A stretch of 64,000 nucleotides of DNA from Chitinophaga silvisoli (GCF_003412465.1 NZ_QTJV01000001.1:682001-746000); one strand, 5' to 3'; counted from the stretch's first letter, positions 9,001 through 18,644 are shown. A program made the numbers and translations. The notes: a model not told the origin generated them from the sequence alone.

Positions 9001-9822
9001 TTATCTTACTACTTCTCTGATTCTTACCAGATCTTCCAGCAGTTTTTCCAGCAGATCCAGATGTAACATATTTGCACCATCAGATTTCGCACATTTAGGA
9101 TCCGGATGTGTTTCGATGAACAAGCCATCGGCACCGGTTGCAATCGCTGCTTTCGCAATAGTGCTGATCAGCTTTGGATTACCACCTGTTACACCACTTG
9201 TCTGGTTAGGCTGTTGCAATGAGTGAGTACAATCCATGATCACAGGTACTCCATGCTCTTTCATGATAGGAATATTCCTATAGTCTACTACCAGGTCCTG
9301 GTATCCAAAGGTAGTACCACGTTCAGTCAGCATCACTTTATCATTACCTGCCTGTTTTACCTTTTCTACTGCAAACTTCATCGCTTCTCCACTTACAAAC
9401 TGGCCTTTCTTTACATTCACCACCTTGCCTGTTTCTGCAGCCGCAATCAGGATATCTGTCTGGCGGCACAGGAATGCAGGAATCTGCAATACATCGGCAT
9501 AAGCAGCAGCCATCGCAGCTTCTGCAGCAGAGTGAATATCGGTGGTCACAGGCAGATTGAAGGTCTGACCCACTTTCTGCAGCAGATCCAGTCCTTCCAC
9601 GTCACCAATACCACTGAACGAATTGATACTGGTACGATTCGCCTTACGGTAAGATGCTTTGAAAATATAAGGTATCTGTAAACGTTCACAAATGCGGGAA
9701 ACTTTTTCTGCAACATGCATCAGCAACGCTTCGTCTTCCACCACACATGGGCCGGCTATCAGGAAGAAATTCTCTGGATTATATCTTTCGTTAAAAAGAG
9801 CTTTCAAATGTGAAACAGACAT
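9001..9822 (-). CDS. kdsA: 3-deoxy-8-phosphooctulonate synthase
   Basis: Condenses phosphoenolpyruvate with arabinose-5-phosphate to Kdo-8-phosphate, the first committed step to the Kdo of lipopolysaccharide. The 273-residue length is normal for KdsA. Visible signatures are IAGPCVVE at the N-terminus, FKASYRKANRTS (the PEP-binding loop), TDIHS, QIPAFLCRQTD, VKKGQF and a late FIETHPDPKCAKSDG. The related DAHP synthase is excluded by the RTSINSFSG segment. Flanked by its own promoter and terminator. Confidence 0.95.
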   Translation of the reverse strand: MSVSHLKALFNERYNPENFFLIAGPCVVEDEALLMHVAEKVSRICERLQIPYIFKASYRKANRTSINSFSGIGDVEGLDLLQKVGQTFNLPVTTDIHSAAEAAMAAAYADVLQIPAFLCRQTDILIAAAETGKVVNVKKGQFVSGEAMKFAVEKVKQAGNDKVMLTERGTTFGYQDLVVDYRNIPIMKEHGVPVIMDCTHSLQQPNQTSGVTGGNPKLISTIAKAAIATGADGLFIETHPDPKCAKSDGANMLHLDLLEKLLEDLVRIREVVR

Positions 9823-9842
9823 GATTTTTGTATTTGAGAATG

Positions 9843-9850
9843 CAAAGGTA
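9843..9850 (-). promoter_or_regulatory. kdsA promoter -7 box
   Basis: TACCTTTG on the minus strand, 21 bases before the kdsA start, matches TAnnTTTG. The remaining 200 bases up to the next gene show nothing else I can name. Confidence 0.5.
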
Positions 9851-10057
9851 GGTTATTCTCAGGGATTACTCCGATTAGGAAGGAAGTGCTAATTGTCATG
9901 AATTTGTAAGCTGGCAAATATAAAAGCTTGCTGGGCCTATCTATGCTTTTAGCTACCTTCACAAATTGTTACCGCATTGTCATGCGATTTAGGGAGATGA
10001 TCGTAATATTTGCGGAACCCAGTAATATTACGTTCTGAAAATTAATCACGAGTTAGC

Positions 10058-11011
10058 ATGAAGAAAGACAAAATCCTGGTAATTGGTGCCTGTGGGCAGA
10101 TCGGTGTTGAATTGACACTGGCGCTCAGGAAAATGTATGGCGATGCAAATGTAATTGCCTCTGACCTTCGGGAAGAACATGAATTACTGAAAGGTTCCGG
10201 ACCCTATGTCTCTCTGGATGTGATGAACAAGGAAATGCTGCATGTACTGGTTATCCGTCACAACATTACCCAGATTTACCTGCTCGCAGCCATCCTCTCT
10301 GCTACCGGCGAAAAGAATCCGTTGCTGGCATGGCATATCAATATGGCCAGCCTGCTGAATGTACTGGATATTGCAAAAGAAGAAGGTATTGATAAGGTAT
10401 ACTGGCCTAGTTCCATTGCCGTATTCGGACCTGATTCACCTAAGGATAGCACTCCACAGCACACCATCATCGAGCCTACTACCATCTATGGTATCAGTAA
10501 GTTTGCCGGTGAACGCTGGTGTGAGTACTACCATCACCGTTATGGCGTAGATGTACGTAGTCTGCGCTATCCGGGTCTGATCAGCTATAAGTCTGCTCCG
10601 GGCGGTGGTACCACCGATTATGCAATCGAGATCTTCCACGAAGCGCTGGAAGAAAAGAAATATACCTGTTTCCTTTCAGAAGGAACTTACCTGCCGATGA
10701 TGTATATGCCGGATGCGATCCGTGCAACCATTGAACTGATGGAAGCTGACAAGGAAAAGATCAAGGTTCGTTCTTCCTATAATTTAGGCGCGATGAGCTT
10801 TTCTCCGAAGGAAATCGCTGCTGAAATAAAGAAACATATTCCTGAGTTTACCATTGATTATGCGCCTGATTACAGGCAGGCAATTGCTGATGGATGGCCA
10901 CAGAGTATCGATGATGAAAAAGCGAGAAATGACTGGGGCTGGAAGCCGGAATACTGCCTGGAGAAGATGACGACAGATATGCTGAAGAATCTGAAAGAAA
11001 CCGTACAGTAG
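10058..11011 (+). CDS. L-threonine 3-dehydrogenase, epimerase type
   Basis: A 317-residue short-chain dehydrogenase of the extended (UDP-galactose epimerase-like) class. It has the Rossmann motif GACGQIG, a conserved SSIAVFG with the catalytic Ser, and the YGISK catalytic Tyr-Lys pair (about residues 147-151). The segment TYLPMMYMPDAIRATIELM is characteristic of the NAD-dependent threonine dehydrogenases of Bacteroidota, which oxidise L-threonine to 2-amino-3-ketobutyrate. The partner ligase Kbl is not adjacent. A nucleotide-sugar epimerase is the alternative but fits less well. Confidence 0.85.
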   Translation: MKKDKILVIGACGQIGVELTLALRKMYGDANVIASDLREEHELLKGSGPYVSLDVMNKEMLHVLVIRHNITQIYLLAAILSATGEKNPLLAWHINMASLLNVLDIAKEEGIDKVYWPSSIAVFGPDSPKDSTPQHTIIEPTTIYGISKFAGERWCEYYHHRYGVDVRSLRYPGLISYKSAPGGGTTDYAIEIFHEALEEKKYTCFLSEGTYLPMMYMPDAIRATIELMEADKEKIKVRSSYNLGAMSFSPKEIAAEIKKHIPEFTIDYAPDYRQAIADGWPQSIDDEKARNDWGWKPEYCLEKMTTDMLKNLKETVQ

Positions 11012-11055
11012 TAAGAGATTTGCTGGCAAGCACTCTACACCAGAATAATCGAAAA

Positions 11056-11089
11056 AAAAGGCCCGGTTCCGAAGGAAACCGGGCCTTTT
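11056..11089. terminator. bidirectional terminator
   Basis: AAAAGGCCCGGTT / AACCGGGCCTTTT, a 13-bp perfect outer stem with a small apical loop and A/T tracts on both sides, between the convergent threonine dehydrogenase and cysN. Confidence 0.9.
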
Positions 11090-11108
11090 CAATTACATTC
11101 AAAATCAT

Positions 11109-12356
11109 TTATGCTACGAACCCAACTGCAACAGTTGAATTACTAAACTCATCGATCAGGATGAACGCACCATTTGCAGGATTCACGCTATAGGCATCTG
11201 CAAAAATCGGCGCAGCGGTTTTAATTGCAATCTTACCAATATCGTTCAGTCCCATTTCTTTTTTATCTTCTACCAGTTGGTTGGAAGTTACGTCTACCAC
11301 TTCCAGTAATTGCTGCACTTTTGCCTTTACACGGTTAATACCGTGCTGCAGCAGGTAAGTCTTACCGGGAACCAGTTTTTGCTGATCCATCCAGCAGATG
11401 TTTGCAGTAATATCTTTCAGCAGGGCAGGGGCATTATCCACTTTAGCCAGCATGCTACCACGGCTTGTATCGATCTCTGTTTCCAGGGTGATCACCACGC
11501 TCTCGCGGGCCTGTGCTACCTCCAGTTGTTTTTCAAACTGTTCGATAGATTTGATTTTGCTGGTCTGCTGAGAAGGCAGGGAGATAATTTCATCGCCTAC
11601 ATTGAACTGACCGCTGGCTACTTTACCGGCAAAGCCACGGAAGTCGTGGAAGGCTTCAGTTCTCGGGCGGATCACTGACTGTACAGGGAAGCGTGCCGGA
11701 TGGCTGCTGTCTGCATGGTCAAAGGTGATTTGTTCCAGGTAATCCAGCAGGGAGTCACCCTTGTACCAGCTGATCTTTTCAGATTTTCCGGCTACGTTCT
11801 CACCATAAAGGGAGGAGATCGGGATGAACTTGATGGAAGGTGCTTTAAAGCTGGCGCTGGCTACGAGAGCCTGGAAATCTTCAACGATCTGATTGAAGCG
11901 TGCTTCGCTGTATTCAACCAGGTCCATTTTATTCACACATACTACCAGGTAAGGGATGCGCAGCAGGCTGGCAATAAAGAAGTGCCTGTAAGTCTGCTCC
12001 ACGATACCTTTACGGGCATCTATCAGGATCAGGGAAACCTGAGCGTTGGAAGCGCCGGTCACCATGTTCCTGGTATACTCAACGTGGCCCGGAGTATCAG
12101 CAATAATATATTTACGGTTAGGCGTAGAGAAATAGATATGCGCCACATCTATGGTGATACCTTGTTCTCTTTCAGCTACCAGGCCATCAGTGAGCAGGGA
12201 CAGGTCAGTGAAGTCCAGGCCTTTGCGCTTGCTGGCTGCGTGCAACGCTTCCATTTTATCCTGTGGGATAGAGTTTGTATCATACAGCAGTCTACCTATC
12301 AAAGTGCTTTTACCGTCATCCACACTGCCGGATGTAGTTATACGTAAAACCTCCAT
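11109..12356 (-). CDS. cysN: sulfate adenylyltransferase subunit 1 (GTPase)
   Basis: A 415-residue EF-Tu-like GTPase that with CysD makes adenosine 5'-phosphosulfate from sulfate and ATP, driven by GTP hydrolysis. The G motifs are intact: GSVDDGKST near residue 10, a DTPGHVEY segment near 87 and NKMDL near 144; two beta-barrel domains follow. It is shorter than CysNC fusions, so no APS kinase is attached. It lies 33 bases after cysD in the same operon and ends at a strong terminator. Confidence 0.94.
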   Translation of the reverse strand: MEVLRITTSGSVDDGKSTLIGRLLYDTNSIPQDKMEALHAASKRKGLDFTDLSLLTDGLVAEREQGITIDVAHIYFSTPNRKYIIADTPGHVEYTRNMVTGASNAQVSLILIDARKGIVEQTYRHFFIASLLRIPYLVVCVNKMDLVEYSEARFNQIVEDFQALVASASFKAPSIKFIPISSLYGENVAGKSEKISWYKGDSLLDYLEQITFDHADSSHPARFPVQSVIRPRTEAFHDFRGFAGKVASGQFNVGDEIISLPSQQTSKIKSIEQFEKQLEVAQARESVVITLETEIDTSRGSMLAKVDNAPALLKDITANICWMDQQKLVPGKTYLLQHGINRVKAKVQQLLEVVDVTSNQLVEDKKEMGLNDIGKIAIKTAAPIFADAYSVNPANGAFILIDEFSNSTVAVGFVA

Positions 12357-12389
12357 TTATTGAAATTTCAGAATGTTAAGAGTAATTGT

Positions 12390-13298
12390 TTAGAAATAAC
12401 CTGCCTGCTTACGTTTTTCCATAGCAGCTTCCGAGCGTTTATCATCGATACGGGCACCTCTTTCAGAGATTTTGGCTTCCAGTATCTCAGAGATGATATC
12501 TTCCAGTTTATCGGCTTCGGAAATCACAGCAGCGGTACATGTCATATCGCCTACGGTACGGAAACGTACTTTCTGGCGGAACGGTACTTCTTCATCTGTG
12601 GTATTCAGGAATGGAGAAGCTGGCCAGTACATTCCATCTCTTTCTATGATATCTCTTTCGTGAGAGAAATAGATAGAAGGTATTTCCAGTTTTTCTCTGC
12701 GGATATAGTTCCATACATCCAGCTCTGTCCAGTTGGAGATAGGGAATACACGAACGTTCTCGCCGATGTTGATTTTACCATTCAGCATGTCGAACAGTTC
12801 AGGACGTTGCATTTTAGCGTTCCATTGGCCGAATTCATCTCTTACAGAGAAGATTCTTTCCTTGGCACGGGCTTTTTCCTCATCACGGCGGGCACCACCT
12901 ATACAAGCATCATACTTCATCTCTTCGATGGCATCCAGCAGGGTTACTGTTTGCAGCGCATTGCGGCTGGCATATTTTCCGGTTTCTTCCTGAACTTTTC
13001 CCTGGTTAATGCTATCCTGTACGTTTCTTACCACCAGTTCCAGGCCCAGGGATGCTACCAGCCAGTCACGGAATTGGATAGTTTCAGGGAAGTTATGCCC
13101 TGTGTCGATATGCAATAAAGGGAAAGGACACTTACCTGGGTAAAAAGCCTTCTGAGCCAGTCTTACGATGGTGATAGAATCTTTACCACCTGAGAATAAG
13201 ATGGCTGGCCTTTCAAACTGAGCAGCCGTTTCACGTAAAATATAGATGGCCTCATCTTCCAATGCCTGCGGAAACTCCCACTGTATTTTATTACTCAT
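12390..13298 (-). CDS. cysD: sulfate adenylyltransferase subunit 2
   Basis: The catalytic ATP-pyrophosphatase-type subunit of sulfate adenylyltransferase. The 302-residue chain has the PP-loop FSGGKDSITIVRL near residue 35, the LHIDTGHNFPET segment, GGARRDEEKARAKER and a late FRTVGDMTCTAAV, all typical of CysD. It is located between cysH and cysN, giving the order cysH-cysD-cysN in transcription. Confidence 0.95.
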   Translation of the reverse strand: MSNKIQWEFPQALEDEAIYILRETAAQFERPAILFSGGKDSITIVRLAQKAFYPGKCPFPLLHIDTGHNFPETIQFRDWLVASLGLELVVRNVQDSINQGKVQEETGKYASRNALQTVTLLDAIEEMKYDACIGGARRDEEKARAKERIFSVRDEFGQWNAKMQRPELFDMLNGKINIGENVRVFPISNWTELDVWNYIRREKLEIPSIYFSHERDIIERDGMYWPASPFLNTTDEEVPFRQKVRFRTVGDMTCTAAVISEADKLEDIISEILEAKISERGARIDDKRSEAAMEKRKQAGYF

Positions 13299-13379
13299 AT
13301 ATCTTGGTTTAACTGCCCATCCGGAAAATGGGAACTTTTTACCGTAAAGAAATTTTAACTGAAAAATACACGTAATCCT

Positions 13380-14063
13380 TTATCCGTGCAAGCCACATTC
13401 TTTCTTGGAGATTTCCCACCACCAGCGACCGGCGCGTGGGTGTTCTCCTGGTTCAATGGCCCTGGTACAAGGTGCACAGCCAATGCTGATGAAACCCTGG
13501 TCATGGAGCTTATTATAAGGTACGTTGTTTGTTTTCAGGTAATCCAGCATCTGCTCAAATGTCCAGTTGATCAGGGGCTGGTATTTATATAACTGCCGGC
13601 TTTCGTCCCATTCGATGTCGTGGAGCGACTGGCGGTTTTCCGATTGCTCGGCACGCAGTCCTGTGATCCAGACTTTCACCCCCTGCAGTGCCCTGTTCAG
13701 CGGCACTACCTTGCGGATGTTACAGCATTCCTTGCGGTTTTCCACCGACTCGTAGAAGCTGTTGGGACCTTTCTCCTTAAGCAGTGTTTCCACGCTCGAG
13801 GTTTCAGGGAAGTAGACTTCAAAATCTTGCTTGTAACGGGCACGGGTCAGATCCATAAGGTCATATGTCTCCTGGAAGAGACGTCCCGTATCCAATGTGA
13901 AAACCCTTACAGGGATCTTGTGGCGCCAGATCATGTCCGCTATAACCTGATCTTCTTGTCCGAAGGAGGTGGAAAATGCCACGGCTCCCGGAAACTCTGC
14001 TGCCAGCCAGGCCATTGCTGCGGGTGCATCAAGGCCTTCAATTGCTTGTCTGATGTCTTTCAT
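13380..14063 (-). CDS. cysH: adenylylsulfate reductase, Fe-S type CysH
   Basis: A 227-residue thioredoxin-dependent reductase producing sulfite. The PP-loop-derived fold is seen in FSTSFGQEDQVIADM and FTLDTGRLFQET. The Cys-Cys pair in RKECCNIRKV together with IGCAPCTR supplies four cysteines for a [4Fe-4S] cluster, which marks APS reductases rather than the PAPS-specific enterobacterial form. The C-terminal ECGLHG carries the catalytic cysteine. This agrees with the absence of an APS kinase here. First gene of the cys operon. Confidence 0.92.
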   Translation of the reverse strand: MKDIRQAIEGLDAPAAMAWLAAEFPGAVAFSTSFGQEDQVIADMIWRHKIPVRVFTLDTGRLFQETYDLMDLTRARYKQDFEVYFPETSSVETLLKEKGPNSFYESVENRKECCNIRKVVPLNRALQGVKVWITGLRAEQSENRQSLHDIEWDESRQLYKYQPLINWTFEQMLDYLKTNNVPYNKLHDQGFISIGCAPCTRAIEPGEHPRAGRWWWEISKKECGLHG

Positions 14064-14164
14064 CTTAAATAATAAAAACTTCCTTAGCTTCTTACAGATT
14101 CAACAAAATTACATAAACTCTATAAAAAAGATAGACTTATTTTGATAAACTAAGCTTAAAAAAA

Positions 14165-14191
14165 AATCCCGCTACGGAACGTAGCGGGATT
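14165..14191 (-). terminator. terminator of the Rrf2 gene
   Basis: AATCCCGCTACG / CGTAGCGGGATT, 12 bp, three-base loop, followed on the minus strand by a run of eight T. It separates the regulator from the cys operon. Confidence 0.92.
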
Positions 14192-14209
14192 CAATTGATA
14201 ATCAATTTC

Positions 14210-14635
14210 TTAGATGGTAACCTGTCTGGTTAATATATCCTTTAAAGTCTTATTTTCCAGGATTTTAAGGGAAGCGTCCCTTACCTTACTCATTACCTCA
14301 TTGAGCCCGCATATTGCCTCATCTTTGCAATTCTCACATCGCTCATAGTAGTTCAGGCTCACGCATGGCAACAGGGCGATGGCCCCGTCCAGCAGGCGGA
14401 TGATTTTAGCCAGGGCTATCTCCTTTGGCGGCTTCATCAGATAATAGCCACCGCCTTTACCCTTTTTACTTCCCAGAATACCGGCGTTTTTCAACTCCAG
14501 CAGAATGTTTTCCAGGAACTTAATGGATATATTTTTCTCCTGCGCAATCTCAGATATCAGGATCGGTCCTTTATCTTGGTTCTCTGCCAGGTGAATAAGT
14601 GCATGAAAAGCGTATTGTGTTTTTTTCGATAGCAT
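14210..14635 (-). CDS. Rrf2-family transcriptional regulator
   Basis: A 141-residue winged-helix protein opening with the family hallmark LSKKTQYAFHALIHLA. A recognition-helix region follows (ISIKFLENILLELKNAGILGSKKGKGGGYYL), then a cysteine cluster (Cys near 91, 99, 102 and 108) like those that bind Fe-S clusters in IscR and NsrR or respond to cysteine precursors in CymR-type members. It lies directly upstream of the cys operon in the same orientation but behind its own terminator. Control of sulfate assimilation is a reasonable inference, not shown. Confidence 0.88.
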   Translation of the reverse strand: MLSKKTQYAFHALIHLAENQDKGPILISEIAQEKNISIKFLENILLELKNAGILGSKKGKGGGYYLMKPPKEIALAKIIRLLDGAIALLPCVSLNYYERCENCKDEAICGLNEVMSKVRDASLKILENKTLKDILTRQVTI

Positions 14636-14665
14636 ACTTATACAAAGATAACCCCTTTTTATTTA

Positions 14666-15382
14666 CTATAGGCTTAACACATCTTTCATACTGAACACTC
14701 CTTTTCTGCCCTGAATCCATTCAGCTGCAACAACGGCACCGGAGGCAAAACCTTCTCTGGAATGAGCGGTGTGCGTGATGGTGATGTCGTCGATAGGGGA
14801 GGTATAGTTGATGATATGTGTGCCCGGTGCCGGATCTATTCTTTTGGAAATGATAGACAGTTCTGTTGGAGCTGTAGTTTCGTTATTTACCCAGTTTTGC
14901 TTTCTGGTCACTTTTTCCAGTACCTGCTCCGCCAGGGAGATGGCTGTACCACTTGGTGCATCGCGCTTCTGGGTGTGATGGATTTCTTCCATCGTTACAT
15001 TGTATTGTGGCTGTGGTGCCATCAGTTCGGCCAGGCGTTTATTCAGTTCGAAGAAGATGTTTACACCAATGCTGAAATTACTTGCATAGAGGAATGCCTG
15101 GTTTTTCTGGAGGCACAGGGCTGTAACCTCCGGCATTTTTTCCAGCCAGCCGGTGCTGCCGCAGATCACAGGTACATTCGCTTCAAAACACTTTAGGATA
15201 TTATTGTAAGCAGTTTCTGGTCCCGTAAATTCAATAGCCACATCGGCATGCTGCAGGGTTTCCTTATTCAGGAGATCCTGGTTCTCTTTATCAATACGAG
15301 CTACGATCTCATGTCCTTTTGCAATGGCAATAGCTTCTATTGCCTTGCCCATTTTACCGTAACCAATTAACGCTATTTTCAT
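14666..15382 (-). CDS. dapB: 4-hydroxy-tetrahydrodipicolinate reductase
   Basis: Reduces 4-hydroxy-tetrahydrodipicolinate with NAD(P)H on the way to diaminopimelate and lysine. The 238-residue protein has the nucleotide motif GYGKMGKAI, the EFTGPETA and CGSTGW segments, and the catalytic region EIHHTQKRDAPSGTAISLAE, where His-His and Lys are conserved. It is slightly short compared with the proteobacterial enzymes, as is usual in Bacteroidota. It closes the parA-parB-DUF5683-dapB run. Confidence 0.95.
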   Translation of the reverse strand: MKIALIGYGKMGKAIEAIAIAKGHEIVARIDKENQDLLNKETLQHADVAIEFTGPETAYNNILKCFEANVPVICGSTGWLEKMPEVTALCLQKNQAFLYASNFSIGVNIFFELNKRLAELMAPQPQYNVTMEEIHHTQKRDAPSGTAISLAEQVLEKVTRKQNWVNNETTAPTELSIISKRIDPAPGTHIINYTSPIDDITITHTAHSREGFASGAVVAAEWIQGRKGVFSMKDVLSL

Positions 15383-15407
15383 CCTTTGTATGTTGATTGT
15401 ATGTGTT

Positions 15408-16136
15408 TTACCATTTGGTAGGAGCGGCCATGGCCAGTGAATTCACAGACTTCTTTTTAGAGCCGCCCAGGTTGACTTTGAGGCAGAAGCCCAGTGCCTG
15501 GTTATTGATCACGGTGGGCGTGATTTTAAAACTCAGATCATCGCTCATATCAAAGTTTCGCAGGTGGGCAAATACGGTTGCATCTACGATATTCAGGCCA
15601 TATGCCAATACGAATACGAGTACGGAATAATCCACATACTCCCTGTATCCGTCACGCAGGTATTTCAGGCCGGCATCACTGTACAGACCCACGTAGTCGT
15701 CTACGGTATCCGCATTGCCATCCATACGTATACGGTAGGCATCGCGGTAGGTTCTGTATTTGTTCATATTGAAGATATACGTACCGGTAGTGATCCCCAG
15801 TGCCGCATAAATGAGTGGCAGTTTCCAGTATTCCCTGTTGTAGATCTGCCCCAGACCTGGCAATACTGCTGAGTAGAGGGCTGCCTTGCGGGGGCTGTGA
15901 ATGGGAGCTTGTACAATAGGTCCGGCAGAGTCTTTTTTAACGACTACTGAGGAATCCTTTTTTGTGATAAAAAGCTCGGCACTGTCTTTACGGTTATCCG
16001 GCTGTTGTTTTCTCAACCATTCTGCTTTGGTACTGTCCTGTGCATTTGCAGTAGTATGCAGTAAGCATAATACCGGCAAAGCCAGGAAACAAATGCGTAA
16101 TAAAAAATGAAGTATGTTTCCGGACTTTTTAGCCAC
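15408..16136 (-). CDS. DUF5683 membrane protein
   Basis: 242 residues with an N-terminal signal segment (LLRICFLALPVLCLLHTTANAQ), a Ser/Lys/Asp-rich linker, and the conserved DUF5683 region beginning KAALYSAVLPGLGQIYNREYWK with membrane-seeking segments. Function is unknown. In Bacteroidota it is regularly found between parB and dapB, and here it overlaps parB by eight bases, so it is co-expressed with the partition genes. Confidence 0.82.
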   Translation of the reverse strand: MAKKSGNILHFLLRICFLALPVLCLLHTTANAQDSTKAEWLRKQQPDNRKDSAELFITKKDSSVVVKKDSAGPIVQAPIHSPRKAALYSAVLPGLGQIYNREYWKLPLIYAALGITTGTYIFNMNKYRTYRDAYRIRMDGNADTVDDYVGLYSDAGLKYLRDGYREYVDYSVLVFVLAYGLNIVDATVFAHLRNFDMSDDLSFKITPTVINNQALGFCLKVNLGGSKKKSVNSLAMAAPTKW

Positions 16137-17061
16137 CGTATAAGTCTATTTTTTCTAATATACTATCCAGTTCTTCATCAGAGTAGAACTCGATCGTTAC
16201 GCTTCCTTTTCCATTCTTATTTCTATCAAGTTTCACCTTTGTAGCAAAGTGGCTGGCCAGGTTATCTTCTATTTTCTGATAGGGAGGAGGTAATGTGCTC
16301 TTAGTTGGTTTTTTAACGTTGCCTTTATCGATATGGGAGGTTTTCCGCACCAGTTCTTCTGTCTGGCGTACGGAAAGGCCGTTTTGCATAATCTCATTGA
16401 AGATGAAAAGTTGTTTTTCCACATTTTCAACGGCGATCAGTGCGCGGGCATGACCCATACTGATTTGTCCGTTTCTTACGGCTACCTGGATGTCTGGCGG
16501 CAGTTTGAGGAGACGGATATAGTTGGTTACCGTACTTCTTTCTTTACCCATACGGTCGGCCACCTGTTCCTGGGTGAGCATCACCTCATCCATGAGGCGT
16601 TTGTAGCTCAAACCAATTTCAATGGCATTCAGATTTTCACGCTGTAAGTTTTCCAGCAGTGCCAGTTCCAGCAGTTCCTGGTCGTTTACCTGGCGGATGT
16701 AAGCAGGAATGTCTTTCAGACCTGCCATCCGGCTTGCGCGCAAACGGCGTTCACCTGCTATCAGCTGGTATTTTTTGGGCCCCAGTTTTGACACGGTAAT
16801 CGGCTGGATTACGTCGTGCAAAGAAATGGACATACTCAGTTCCTGCAAAGCCTTCTCATCGAAGTCCCGGCGCGGCTGTTTCGGATTGATGTCAATCTGG
16901 TCCAGCGGAATGCGCTCGATACCAGTGGCCTGTGATACCACCTGCTCATTGAGCGCATTGGAGGTGTGCTTCAGGTCAGTATCAATGTTTGCCAGCAGCG
17001 AGCGGATACCTTTACCCAGCGCCTCTTTCTTATTAGGAGTGCCCTTACTCTGATTGCTCAT
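16129..17061 (-). CDS. parB: chromosome partition protein ParB
   Basis: A CTP-dependent DNA clamp that loads at parS and spreads along the origin region. The 310-residue chain has the N-terminal nuclease-like domain with IDINPKQPRRDFD and the CTP/spreading motif AGERRLRASRMAG (about residues 104-116). A central helix-turn-helix follows (LTQEQVADRMGKERSTVTNYIRLL), then a C-terminal dimer domain. It overlaps parA by 17 bases and DUF5683 by 8, indicating one tight operon. A chromosomal rather than plasmid origin is supported by the dapB neighbour. Confidence 0.95.
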   Translation of the reverse strand: MSNQSKGTPNKKEALGKGIRSLLANIDTDLKHTSNALNEQVVSQATGIERIPLDQIDINPKQPRRDFDEKALQELSMSISLHDVIQPITVSKLGPKKYQLIAGERRLRASRMAGLKDIPAYIRQVNDQELLELALLENLQRENLNAIEIGLSYKRLMDEVMLTQEQVADRMGKERSTVTNYIRLLKLPPDIQVAVRNGQISMGHARALIAVENVEKQLFIFNEIMQNGLSVRQTEELVRKTSHIDKGNVKKPTKSTLPPPYQKIEDNLASHFATKVKLDRNKNGKGSVTIEFYSDEELDSILEKIDLYGG

Positions 17062-17866
17062 TGTTGATTGCTAATATTTTATCTTCAAGGTTAATACGTG
17101 TGAAATTATTCTTCTGCAGTATTTCCTTGGCAAGGTTCAGGTAATTGATAGCCCCTGTACTTGCCGCGTCATACATGATTACGGATTTACCGAAACTAGG
17201 TGCTTCACCCAGTTTGGTATTACGGTGAATAATCGTATTGAACACGCTTTCTTCAAAATGTTGTTTCACTTCGTCCACTACCTGGTTGCTCAGGCGGAGG
17301 CGGCCATCATACATGGTCATGAGGATGCCCTCTATGGCCAGGCTGGTATTCAGGCGGCTCTGAACGATTTTTATTGTATTTAATAACTTGCCCAGACCTT
17401 CCAGCGCGAAGAACTCACACTGAACCGGGATGATCACAGAGTCGGATGCCACGAGGGCATTTACAGTGATCAGACCCAGGGAAGGGGAGCAGTCTACTAT
17501 TACAAAGTCATATTCATCCCGTACACCATCTATTACCTGCTTCATCACCTGTTCCCTGTTCGGGTGGTTGATGAGCTCCAGTTCAGCACCTACCAGATCA
17601 ATATGGGAGGCGAGTACCTTCAGGTTCGGGGTATCCGATTCCAGGATCACGTCTTTGGCCTGAACATCGTTTACCATACAGTCATATAAACTCTGCTGTA
17701 TGTTGCGGAGGTCAAAACCCAAGCCAGTGGTGCTATTTGCCTGTGGGTCGGCATCCACCAGCAGTGTTTTGTACTCCAGCACTGCCAGGCTGCTTGCCAG
17801 GTTAATAGCGCTGGTAGTCTTTCCTACACCACCTTTTTGATTCGCGATTGCAATTACTCTTGCCAT
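17045..17866 (-). CDS. parA: chromosome partition ATPase ParA
   Basis: A 273-residue MinD/ParA-family ATPase (Soj type) that moves ParB-parS complexes over the nucleoid. The deviant Walker A motif KGGVGKTTSAINLA with the signature Lys is at residues 11-24, the switch I DADPQANST near 40-48 and Walker B FVIVDCSPSLGL near 122-133. There is no N-terminal DNA-binding extension, which fits chromosomal ParA. First gene of the operon. Confidence 0.95.
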   Translation of the reverse strand: MARVIAIANQKGGVGKTTSAINLASSLAVLEYKTLLVDADPQANSTTGLGFDLRNIQQSLYDCMVNDVQAKDVILESDTPNLKVLASHIDLVGAELELINHPNREQVMKQVIDGVRDEYDFVIVDCSPSLGLITVNALVASDSVIIPVQCEFFALEGLGKLLNTIKIVQSRLNTSLAIEGILMTMYDGRLRLSNQVVDEVKQHFEESVFNTIIHRNTKLGEAPSFGKSVIMYDAASTGAINYLNLAKEILQKNNFTRINLEDKILAINNEQSE

Positions 17867-17963
17867 TGTTGATTAGGTATTTCTTAGGTTTACTATAGGA
17901 TAATAAATAGGCCATGGCTAAAAGACAATCGTCATTTCCCATGTGTGTAATATATACTTATTC

Positions 17964-18644
17964 TTATAAATCGATAGTAGCTCCTATTGCGGGTAAAAGC
18001 AATTCCAAACCTGCCTGGGCAAACTGTTGTTTCGTCTTCTCCTGATCTATCTTAATATATCCAAATGTATCGTAGTGAATACCAACAATCCTTTTACAAT
18101 CAATAAATTCCGCAGCGATAATCGCATCTTCTGCTCCCATTGTGAAGTTATCCCCAAGTGGCAACACCGCAAAATCTAATTTCGCCCAGCGGGGAATCAG
18201 CTGCATATCCATGGTAAGACCGGTATCACCTGAAAAGTAGAAGTTACCTTCTGCTGTGGTAAACACATATCCTACAGGGTTACCACCATAAGATCCGTCA
18301 GGCATAGAGCTGGTATGAGTAGCTACCACACACTTCACGGTACCAAAGTCAAAGTTCCATTTACCGCCAATGTTCATTGGGTGGCCTTTCTCCACGCCCT
18401 GTTTCTTAGTCCAACCCAGTACTTCAGGCACTGCAACTACAGTAGCCTGGGTACGTTTTGCCAAAGGAACGAGATCTGCAATATGATCCTCGTGACCATG
18501 TGACATAAATATATAGTCAGCTTCCAGTGTATTGACATCAATACCCCTGGCTAACTCGTTGTAAGTGATAAATGGATCAAATACAATCTTTTTACCCTTA
18601 ATTTCTACCGCAAAACAGGAATGACCGTAAAATGTAAACTTCAT
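17964..18644 (-). CDS. UPF0173-type metal-dependent hydrolase
   Basis: A 226-residue metallo-beta-lactamase-fold protein resembling UPF0173/YtkL. The HGHEDHIAD motif near residue 49-57 gives the metal His/Asp set, TFYGHSCFAVE opens the fold and YFSGDTGLTMD supplies the bridging Asp. Substrate is not known for this group. Cytosolic, single gene. Confidence 0.88.
   Translation of the reverse strand: MKFTFYGHSCFAVEIKGKKIVFDPFITYNELARGIDVNTLEADYIFMSHGHEDHIADLVPLAKRTQATVVAVPEVLGWTKKQGVEKGHPMNIGGKWNFDFGTVKCVVATHTSSMPDGSYGGNPVGYVFTTAEGNFYFSGDTGLTMDMQLIPRWAKLDFAVLPLGDNFTMGAEDAIIAAEFIDCKRIVGIHYDTFGYIKIDQEKTKQQFAQAGLELLLPAIGATIDL

Noticed and set aside
12360..13118. 252-codon plus-strand frame opposite cysD
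   Set aside because: Shadow frame; cysD on the minus strand is complete.
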